From NCBI GenBank assembly GCA_945859605.1, contig OX243820.1, positions 27,428,896 through 27,492,895 on the forward strand: 64,000 nucleotides of DNA, written 5' to 3'. The position numbers and the translations under genes are program-made. The stretch is from Lumbricus rubellus. Lineage: Eukaryota > Annelida > Clitellata > Crassiclitellata > Lumbricidae. Positions within the stretch are counted from its first letter, which is position 1. Each line of letters begins with the position of its first letter. Below are positions 25,001-37,000 of this stretch, piece by piece. The notes below the pieces were generated by a model that did no database searches, was not told the origin of the DNA, and saw nothing but the letters and a program-made list of their open reading frames with translations.

Positions 25001-28000
25001 TTTTGGAAATTGATGAGAACTATAAAGTTGATTTTACAGTAGAAAATTCAATTAGCACCGTTCTAGGATTTCAGCGTCGTGTATACTCCGAAGGATATAA
25101 CGAATCCGAGCACATAGTCGATATAAACAGCGTGAATAGTTTACGTGTTACCAGTGATATAATAGGATCATCGTATGCCAACGGAACTACGGAGAACATA
25201 ATTTATTCTTTCTTTCCATCGGTCGGGCCTGGTTATAAGATAATCGAATCTCCTCATAATCTGGTTTATCTTCCAATAACGCTATACTCTATTTCATCGA
25301 TGGAAACAAAACTAATAGACCAAAATGGAAAACTAATTAATTTAAGAGGTGAGGAATTGTCGATACGATTTCACATAAGAGAGGTTTAATTTAAAGTTTA
25401 TATTTAATATAAGATGAGCGCTTACGCTAAGGTCAAAGTTAATATTTCTGAAGGGCAAAAAGAGAAGATTAAGCGAGCTGTTCAAGTCGGAACTGGGGTG
25501 AGTATAAGACTTTCTCATGAAGATATAACTGGTGAGCATGTATTAGCTCTAAACCAGAGGCAAATTAACAAGTTAACTAAAGCGTATCAGAATGGAACTG
25601 GTGTGACAATTAAAATGGGTAAAAAGCAATTAGAAGACAATGCGAGAGTCGAAGGCGGATTTATTGGCGCTATTCTACCGTTCTTAGCAACAGCCGGAAA
25701 GTTTCTTCTGTCTAGTGTTCTTCCGAGTTTAGCCACAGGAGCCTTAACAGGATTGGGTTCTGCAGCTGGTTCCAAAATTGTCGATAAAATAAGTGGATCT
25801 TCGATCTCACATCCGATAAGTGGATCTTCGATAAGTGGATCTGGCGTGCTGTACGTTAAGAAAGGAGGAATATGCTGTAAGATAGTGCCTGCTGGGGAAG
25901 GTCTTTTTCTATCTCCGTGGAAAAAGGGTATTTCGATATCAGGTTCCGGTCTGTTTATGAAAAGAGGAACAGGATATGTCAGCGGTGAAGGTATTATACT
26001 TGGTCCCAATTCACCATTTAAAAATATTCCTATTCTTGGAATGTTACTTTAAACAATCTCTTTTATAAATGTCTGGATACGGTCACCCAATACACAAATT
26101 TATCACCAAACGGAAGCCTCGTGTGAGTACAATAATTTGGTTGCCTAAAGTGGTCACTCACGCTCCTGCAAGACAACGAGCAGGCGATAGATATGAGATT
26201 TTTGCTCAGCAAGCGATAACGATTGAACCAAAGACAAATATTACAGTAGAAGTAGGCCTTGGAGTCCGAATGACCAGTGGAATGTGTCTAGTCTCTCTTA
26301 GACAGAAGTTGAAACAACTCAGACTGAGTCTTCAAGATGGTACTGTCCTAGAGGACGCAGAGGATATAATAATTACAATTCAAAACAACTCAGATTCACC
26401 AGTTACTATAAATGAAAAAGACTCAATTTGTTATGTTAATTACTACGATGCATAAATTGTACGTTTTATGTTTACGTTTTATGTTTACGTTTTACGTTTA
26501 CGTTTTACGTTACGTTTTAAACATTATAATAAAAAATGTCACTACTGAAAATTAGCGATCCTGCAAAAAGAGATTTTATTATCGAAGAGTTTTTAAAAAC
26601 GAAAAAAAATATTAAACAAAACTTTCTCTCAGAGAGAATAGATGATCTTGGACTTCAACGAGAATTAACGAAAATCTACAAACCAATAGTCGACTCTCAA
26701 TCAGCAATTTCGAAAGAACAAAACGCTTTGCTGTCGACAATAAAGGATAATTCTGCAGCAACATCACTTGCTCTAAAATCACTTCCAGATTCGTTGAAAA
26801 CTATTCAATTTCCCCAGTATCCGTCTATAGAGGCGTACGATGACGATGACCCAGTAGAAGACATTAGAAGGTTAGAATTAGGAAATATTGCAGTTGAATA
26901 CCTTAAAAAATATGCTTCTGATAAAAGACTTGTGGATACAACATTCGGATTAAGATCAAGAGATGGAAAATTCTACATCGGTGACAGCGAAGCCTCAATC
27001 CAAGGAAATGATATTACAGTTGGAACCACAACTTATCAAGGAACTCCAGGATTATGGGAATTGTTAACGTTAGCTAGTCCAAACAGTTCAATTTATGATA
27101 ATCGTGATCTCGAAGAATACGCCGAGATTCTAATTAAAACGAATGCCATGAGTCAGCCAAATAAACCAAACAAACCTAAATCGTCTAGAAGTGTAAAATA
27201 TGCAAAGATAATAAAACCCATATGGGACGATTACATGAAGTTAAGAGGTAAAACAGGAAGCGGAATAATTACCATTCCTTCGGATCCAAATGAATTAGTA
27301 AAACAATTAGAGTTACGATTGTATAGCTACAAAGCGGGAAATACGGGTGTAAGGAATGAAATTGTAGGTATGACGGATGAGTTACTAAGACAAAGAGTGA
27401 TAACCAAAGATGAATATAAAAAATTGATGATCTAATTTAAAAATTGATGATCTAATTTAAAAATTGATGATATAGAAATGCTGGTCCTTGCGAGAAGAAG
27501 TTATAAAAAAGTACACGTTGTCGGTGGAGCAGGAATATTCGATTCCATTGCAGGATTTCTCAAGAGACTACTGACATCGAATGCAGCCAAACAAATTGCG
27601 AGCACAGCTGTCAAAGAGATTGGGAGTGTTGCTAAGGATAAGGCGATCGACGTTGGAAAACGATTACTCAATAAGATACTCCCTAAAGCTCCCGTTCAGC
27701 AGCCGATAACTCAGGAAACTAAAGTCATTCTAGCTAGATTACTAGGATCGAATCCAGAAATGACGGGAGGAGCTATTAGAATTCAAGATCTAGTAAAACG
27801 CTTAAACGGAGGTGGTTTGAAAATGGCTTAAACATATTTTCTTATTTAAAAATATATGTATAATAAAATGCAATCCGATATTCTAAGATTCACAGAGCAA
27901 CCATTGATCGATGAAGGTATCGAGCGATACGAATGGCATGAGTACGAACCTGTAGCGAGAACTAACCTTAACAGTTCTGGTGAAATAAGAATAAATATTG

Positions 28001-31000
28001 AATTACAAGACTTATACAGTCACCCAGCAGAGTCATATCTACAATTCGATGGAAGACTAATTAAAGCCGATGACACCGCATATTAATCTGGGTGTTCCTC
28101 AAGGTTCAGTTCTTGGACCTCTCTTATTTATTCTTTACACGGCTGACATCTCTTCTCTGTTTCGGATTTGTAGTGCTGCTGGCCATCTATTTGCTGATGA
28201 TGTTCAGGCTTTTGTCCATGGACCCTCATCTTCCCAGCTGCTGTTAGTCGCGCTTATTGAATCCCTTACTAATCATCTCCACTCATGGATGTCTTCTAAT
28301 CGCCTTTCACTTAATACTTCAAAGACTCAATTCATCTGGCTAGGTACTCCCCAGCAGCTCCAGAAGCTTGATTTCTTTCTGCTCTCTGAAAAATTCCCGC
28401 TGTTTTCCTTCTCTTCAAGTGTGCGGGATCTGGGTGTTGTACTTGATAGCTCACTTACCTTTACCGAGCATATTTCCAATGTTACACGCTCGTCTTACTT
28501 TCATTTAAGACGTCTCAGAGTCATTCGTCGCTCTGTCTCCTCCTCCATCTTCACTACCTTAATTCATGCTTTTATATGTTCACGAATTGACTATTGCAAT
28601 GCTCTCCTCATTGGTCTTCCTAAAGTTCGTCTTTCTCCGATTCAGTCGGTTCTCAACTCAGCTGCTAGATTGATTGCCCGCCTTCCCAAGTACTCTCACA
28701 TATCTGCCTTTATGTTTCATGAACTACACTGGCTTCCTCTCCGTGCTCGCACACAATTTAAGATCCTCACTCTGATCATTAAGGCTCAACGGGGTCTTGT
28801 TCCAAAATATCTGACTAATGTTTTACTTCGTCCTCACTCGGCTTCCTCCCACCGTCCACTTCGTTCATCCAACAGATTTGACCTCTTGGTTCCTCGTTCT
28901 AGAACTGCTATGGCTCAGTCTCGATCATTTGTCTCAATTGGTCCTTCTCTTTGGAATGCCCTTCTTCCTTCTGTTCGCTCTACACTTCTCTCTGGTAGTC
29001 TCTCTTCTGCTTTGTCTCTTCTCAAAACTTGTTTCTTCTCGCGGGGCCTTGCGCACTGGGAGCGCCTCTGAACGGTTCACCCTACTAGAGGCGCTTTATA
29101 AATGTTTAAATACAATACAATACATACGTTAACGCCGATTTAGTCGCTCTTACGAATAATGGGCTTATGTATCTATTCAGTCAAATATCCTATCAGTTAT
29201 CTAATCAAGAAATCGAAACGCTATTTCATCCGGGTCAAGCTACAACGATGCTCGGTTTACTTACGTATCCAAACGATTTTCAGTTGACTCAAGGCTTAAA
29301 TCAGCTGTGGTATAAAGACACTGGAGCGACTGCTGTTATTGCGGACAACCCCGGCTTTGCCACTAGACAAAGCTTTCTCATTCGCAAACCAAACACTAAA
29401 GGAATGTTCAGCTTTATTGTTCCGTTGAAGCATATTTTCGGGTTTTGCGATGATTACGACAAGATTATTTACGGTTTTAAACAGACGCTGACATTAGTTC
29501 GTAAAGCCGACGATGATGCAATATTCCGAGATAACGCTGCAGCTGCTGGAAAAGTTGCGATAAACAAAATTTCATGGTTTATTCCACACGTTATTCCTTC
29601 CGATATGGAACGAATGCAGTTGTATAAGACGATTGAATCAAAATTAACGTTGCCAGTTGCGTATAGAGCTCGTCAATGCGACACAATAACGGTTCCTCAG
29701 TCGACAAGTTTCAGTTGGCGTCTTAGCGTAAAAACATCACCCGAGAAACCTAGATATATCATCGTAGGATTTCAGACGGACCGTAGCGGTAATCAGGAAA
29801 GTAATCCGTCGCTATTTAATCACTGCGATCTCAAGAACATATATGTGATGATGAATCAAGAAAGATATCCAGCTGTCGATCATAACCTGTCGTTTCCTAA
29901 TCAACAATTCTCCAGAGCGTACAGAGACGCGTCCTCCTTTAGTCAAAAATTCTATGGTATGGATAAGTTGATTACGCAAGGAAATATAACACCTATAGAT
30001 TATAAAGAATTATATCCGCTGTTCGTGTTCGATGTAAGCAAACAATCCGAGCGTTTGAAATCTTCAGTCGTCGATATTCAGATTAAGGCTCTTTTCAATG
30101 CAGCAGTGCCAGCCGACACCGAAGCGTATGCTGTCGTAATTTCAGATAGGTTGCTGCAGTTCCAATCGGATGGACAGAAAATGAGTGTAGTGTACGGAAA
30201 ATTGATTTAAAGAATACTTATATATTATGAAGCTACCAGAGCTTAGAATGTTGGCCAAGCATAACAATGTTACAGGCACTTCGCATCTCAACAAACCTCA
30301 AATGATAGCTGTATTGATTGAAAAGAATATTCTTCCGATGGACTACAAGTCTGTGTCATATCGACATGACACGTTGAGTAGTATCAGGAAACAACCGAGA
30401 AGAGTAGATATTATAGATCGAGAGACTGGCGTTGTTACCTCGTATCCATCGATGTACAAAGCTGCTAAGGCGTATGGTCAAAGTGCTGGTATAATAGCTT
30501 ATCATAACGGAAATGTCTGGAGAGATAGATACGAAATTAAAGTGTTCGAGAGATAGATATGATATTAAAGTGGATCTTCGATCTCACAGATAAGTGTTCG
30601 ATAAGTGGATCTTCGATCTCACAGCTAAGTGGATCTTCGATCTCACATGTATTAATATTTTTGCGTGGTAAGATAAAATGGATTTAAAGAAAAGTAGTTT
30701 AAGAAACATGAACCATGTTGAACACTTGCTCGACTCATCGGTTCCTGACATTAAGGTTCCTACGCTTACACCCACACCTGGTAAGTACAAACCAGTAGCG
30801 CCTAAGAGAAAATACAAAAATAGGGTTAGATCCAAATTAAATGATTTTGCGGATTGGTTACTTAGTTATGTGCCCGAACGAGACACTAAAGTCGTTAACG
30901 AAAAACTCGAATCGTTGAAGTCAACTGTTTCCAGGATATTCGATAAAACTAAAATTCGAGAAACGGCGTCGGCTATTAAAGGATTCACCAAGCAATATAG

Positions 31001-34000
31001 AATAGATGGAATTAATGGAATGGATGCCTCGTCGTTTCTTAATTTCGTCAGACCGCAGGTAGTAAATCTGTTGTCGAGTAATCGCCAAACAAAGGTTAAT
31101 CTAGTTCTTACTTGTATTATGGAACGAGTAGATATGAAATCTGGAATAGTGACTTCTGAGGATATACCATTCGTTTCCAGGGCAGAAGTTATTTTAGAAG
31201 CAACCGACTTGAATGAAATATACAGCAGAAAGAAGGATAAAATCATGGAGTCTATTGCTAGTTTTCAGATGCAAGGAAGTAATTGGAGATTTAAAGCTGT
31301 TGTAAAATTAGATATAAATACGGTAAAATATACCCCCTTAAGAGGTAGTTCTTACATTCCACTTCCCAGCTTCTTAGCTAATAAAAAGGCTATTATAAAT
31401 ATGAAAAACCACGACGAAGAATGCTTCAAATGGTGTATCACTAGAGCTTTGAATCCGGTGGATGACCATCCGGAAAAAATAACGAAAGCTTTGAAAGAAC
31501 AATCGAAAAAACTTAATTGGAGTGGTATTGAGTTTCCGGTAGCGACTGATGCTAATGTGATAGGTAAATTTGAGAGAAATAATAATATTAGTGTTAATAT
31601 ATTTGGTTACGAAAAACATGTCTATCCGCTTTATCTGTCTAACTGTGAAAGCAATATTTGTGTAGATCTATTGCTTATTTCCAACGGAGAACGGAAACAT
31701 TATTGCTGGATAAAGAATTTTAACCGATTGATGACGTTCCGAACAGCAAATTCGCATTATTCAGCGCACTATTGTAAAAGGTGTATGAATGGTTTCACAA
31801 CGACAGAAGCGCTTAACAACCATAATGAGTACTGCAAACACCATAACGCACAAAAAATAGAAATGCCAGAAAAAGGAACTATGTTAAGTTTTAAAAATTA
31901 TAACAATTCTATGAGAGTTCCGTTTATAGTCTACGCAGATTTTGAGTCTTTTGTAAAACCGATCGATACATGCCAACCAAATCCAGAGTTGTCGTACACT
32001 AATAAATATCAAAAGCATATTCCTAGCTCCTTTTGTTACCACATAAAATGTTTCGACGATAGTGTATATTCTCAAGATCCTGTGACGTTTACGGCTGAAA
32101 GCGAAGATGATGATGTTGGTCAAATATTTGTAGATAAACTAGAAGAGAATATAAAACAAATATATAATCAATTTAAATTCCCTAAGAAGATGATATTTAC
32201 AGAAGAGGACAAGAAGTGTTTTGATGGAGCTACTATATGCCATATCTGTGAAAAACCGTTGGGCGAAGACCGAGTGAGAGATCACTGTCATCTTAGCGGT
32301 AAATTTAGAGGGGCTGCTCATAACATTTGTAATGTAAACTATAAAGTCCCCAAGTTTTTCCCTGTAGTGTTTCATAATCTTTCCGGGTACGATTGTCATC
32401 TGTTCATTAAGAAACTGAGAGGTAATAATGGAGAGAAAATTAATTGCATACCTAATAACGAGGAAAAGTATATATCTTTTAGCAGAGAGGTCGTTGTTGA
32501 TAAGTTTGTAAATAAAGAGGGAAAAGAGATTACCGTCAAGCGACAACTGCGTTTTATCGACAGTTTTAAATTTATGGCTTCTAGTCTTGATGCTTTATCG
32601 AGGAACCTAAGCAAAGACCAGTGTAAAAATATTGGGAAACGATATACTGGAAAGAAGCTCGATCTTTTGCTGAGAAAAGGCATATATCCTTATGACTACG
32701 TCGATTCATTTACTACCTTTAATGAAACCGAACTACCACCAAAATCCGCATTCTATTCTAAGCTAAATGATTCGAATATTAGCGATGAAGACTACGAGCA
32801 TGCAAAAACGGTATGGAAGGAATTTGGATGCAAAACATTCAGAGAATATCACGATTTATACAACGTTTCGGATGTTCTGTTACTTGCCGATGTTTTCGAA
32901 AACTTTAGAGATGTGTGTATGAAGAACTATACGCTTGACCCTGCATGGTATTTTACATCTCATGGTTTAGCCTGGGATGCCGCTTTAAAATTGACAGGCG
33001 TGAAATTGGAGTTATTGAATGATTATGATATGATTCTGATGCTTAGGCAAGGGATGAGAGGAGGAGTGAGCACAATATCAAATCGTTACGGGAAAGCGAA
33101 TAATAAATATATGAGCGATTTCAATAGTAACGAAAATTCTACATTTATTACTTACCTGGATGCGAATAATCTATATGGATGGGCTATGATCAAAAATTTA
33201 CCTACTCACGGGTTCAAATGGATGAACGAAGATGAATTAAATAATTGGAGAAGTATTCCATGCATATTGGAAGTTGATTTGGAATATCCTAAAGAGTTAC
33301 ACGACCTGCATAACGATTTTCCGTTAGCCCCCGAAAGCATTGAGATTAACAAAGTCAAAAAGTTAATTCCAAACTTAAACCATAAAAAGAAGTATGTGCT
33401 GCATTACGATAATCTGAAGCTGTATGAGAGCTTGGGTTTGAAAATAACAAAAGTGCATAGAGGTGTACTATTCGAAGAAAGTGATTGGTTGAAAAAGTAT
33501 ATCGATTTAAATACAGCTCTTAGAACGAAAGCTACTAATGACTTTGAGAAAGACTTTTTCAAGTTAATGAATAACAGTGTCTTTGGAAAAACTTGTGAGA
33601 ACATTGAAAATCGTGTTGATGTAGAGTTAGTGTGTCAAGAGGAGAGGGCTATTGAACTAGCCGCTAAACCTAATTATGAGAGATGTACTATTTTCGATGA
33701 AAATCTAATAGCCGTTCACATGAAAAAAACTAAATTGTACTATAATAAACCTATATATCTTGGCATGTGTATATTAGACTTGAGCAAAACGTTGATGTAT
33801 GAATTTCATTACAATTACATCAAGGATAAATACGGAAATAGAGCTAAATTATTATTTACCGATACAGATTCTTTGACATACGAAATTAAAACTGAAGACT
33901 TTTACTCAGATATCGCAGGCGATATTAAGACTCGATTCGACACGAGTGAATACCCGAGAGATCATCCATCTGGTATTGAGGTTGGAGTAAATAAAAAAGT

Positions 34001-37000
34001 TATTGGAATGTTCAAGGATGAAGCTAGTGGGAAACAGATAAAAGAATTTATTGGACTCAGAGCAAAGTTGTATTCTTATAAGATGGCTGCTGGAGATGAG
34101 CACAAGAAATGTAAAGGTATTAAGAAGAATGTTGTCCAGAAAACTATTACTCACGAAGATTATAAAGATTGCTTATTTACTAAAAAAGAACAACAACGAA
34201 CGATGAATGTTATTAGATCTTATCATCACGATATTTATACAGAAGAAATTAATAAAGTTGCATTATCTGCAGATGACGATAAACGGGTAATAATGGAGGA
34301 TGGAATTCATACTTTGGCATATGGTCACTACTCGTTGAAAATTTTTAATTAATGTTTATATTAAATAAATGAGCGTCAAACAAATCGATGTTTGTGGAGT
34401 AGTGCTACCGAATATTGCTTTATCGAATGTGGATCTAATCGAAGCGGCTAAGAAACTAAACATCAATAATTTTAGAGGAGTATTTCTCAGAGACGAGCTG
34501 CCGAAGAAACCTGGACGGAATGAATGTGGAATATTGAATTTAGACGATTCTAATGGGGTGGGGACCCATTGAAATCTATTTAAAGAATAAATATATATAT
34601 ATAAAATGGAAGACTCTAAAGTGTGTTCCAAATGTAAGATGGAGGAAAAGCTTCAGCGAATTTCATAGAGATAAATCAAATAGGAGTGGGTATTATTCTA
34701 GTTGTAAAACGTGTAAAAATATCAAAGGGAAGGAACTTAGACAAAAATACTCGATACTAGAGACTAGGGAAATAAAAGATAAAAAAGTTTGCGGTCGATG
34801 TAAGAAAGAAAAGAACATAGTAGATTATGTAAAAAATAGATACTGTAAAGATGGGAGAGATAATGAATGTAAGGAATGTAAATATAAATATAATCACGCA
34901 TATTCTGAAGCTCGAAAGAAATATGACCCAGGCTTTAAACTACTCAAAAGTATGAGGACCAGGCTGGGCGACGCATTAAAAGGCAAATCGAAGTCACAAA
35001 CGACGAGGCAACTTATCGGTGTCGACTTTGAAATATTTACTAAATGGATCGAATTTCAATTAGAAGAAGGAATGAGTATGGAAAATCACGGTTCGGTTTG
35101 GCATGTCGATCATGTTTTACCAATATCATCGTTCAACTTGCTAGATGAAGAAGAACTTATTAAAGCTATGAATTGGAAGAATATACGTCCATTGCTAGCA
35201 CTAAAAAATATCCAAAAATCAAACAAAATAGATCGCTGGCTGTATGTAGTGCAGGAAGTAAAATCGAATTACTTTTTAAAACATTTAGATGAAATATAAA
35301 ATGAGTTCTGCAACTGTGAAAAACATCGATGTCGAAGGCGTAGTTCTTCCAAATCATCCGTTAACGAATTTTGAATTATGGGATGCCGCGAAGAAGCTGA
35401 ATATTCCGAATTTTAGAGGCGTTTTCGTGCGAGACGAGCTGCCGAATAAACCTAGACGGATTGAATGTGGGATATTGAATCTAGACGATTCTAAAGGAAC
35501 CGGTCAGCATTGGTGCGCTTTCTTAAAGAGCGGTAATGAGAAAATATATTTCGATAGTTACGGCCTTCCTCCCCCTCTGGAACTGATAAAGTATTTACGC
35601 CGTCCAGTGTTATATAACAGCGAGCGAATACAACCCGATAACGAAGTGTTTTGCGGCCATTTGTGTCTGTACGTCTTAAAGAAGACGATGAACGATGGTT
35701 GTAAATTTCAAGAAGTTATAAATGGCTTGCATTAAAAATTATTATATATAAATATATATATAAAATGCCTATCGATAAATTTGGTCACACCGCTGCTGGA
35801 GGAACATCACGAAGAGTAATCGCTGGAGGTGTTACTCTTAGCCAAGTAAATGCTAATTTTCTTCGATTGGATGGAGCAAATCTGCCGACTGGAAATTTAA
35901 AAATGAATGGACATGTGATAAAAGGTCTCTCAGTAACGAATACTTCGACTGCCGGAATGGATGAAGCTTTAAGTAGGGGGCAAGCCATTGATTTGATAAC
36001 GAATCACAACGATTCTCCGTCCAACGATAATCATTTGACGAATAAGAAATACGTTGATGAACAAGTTACAAAGTACGTCGATAAATCTCTGAAAAAGTGT
36101 CGTGCTGGGTATATTCCTCCCTTGGAAGCTGATGTAAGTGTAACAGGATTCGTTGCTAGCGCCAGTTCTTGTTTTGCCGGAAGCAAAGCCTACCATGCTT
36201 TCACTAATCTCACTGACGATGTTAACGCAGCTTGGGTTTCGGGTGAAGATGAAACTGTTTGGTTACAAATTAAATGTCCTGAGCCAGTTAAAATTTGGAG
36301 AATTGCGTTGAAAACCGTATCTGTATCTTATTGGAATTTATCCGCTAGCAATGATGGAGCAGTGTTTGCACACTTACATACATCTTCAACTCCTTCAGAG
36401 ACTATTCCGACATTTTTTAATATTTCTACTACGGATGCGTATCAATATTACAGAGTTAGAGTACTGGCAAAGGATAACGATCTTCCACGAGGGATTCAGG
36501 TAATGCAATTATATGTATACGATGACTAATCTGCATTAAAAATTATTATTATATATAAAATGCCTGTCGATAAATTCGGTCACACCGATGTTGGTTCATC
36601 ACAAAGAGTAATCGCTGGAGGTGTCACTCTTAGTCAAGTAAATGCTAGTTTTCTTCGATTGGATGGAGCAAACATCGCGACTGGAAATCTAAAAATGGGT
36701 GGTCACAAAATTAAAGGACTGCCCACAACGAAGCCTTTGACAGCAGGAATGGATGAGGCCTTAAGTTGGGGTCAAGCCATTGATTTGATAACGAATCACG
36801 ACGATTCTCCGTCCAACGATAATCATTTGACGAATAAGAAATACGTTGATGAACAAGTTACATTGAAGGTGTCTAAAACTGGTGATACCATGACTGGTGA
36901 TCTAATCTTAAACGTTGGCACCGATCGTCTGCGTTCAATGGGTTGTAAGGACTTGAGAGGAGAAAATAAAGAATTCACTATTTTCTTAGGTAGTATACGA

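Noticed and set aside
34369..34572. Second working protease gene
   Set aside because: It ends after the catalytic His and lacks Asp, Gln and Cys of the active site.
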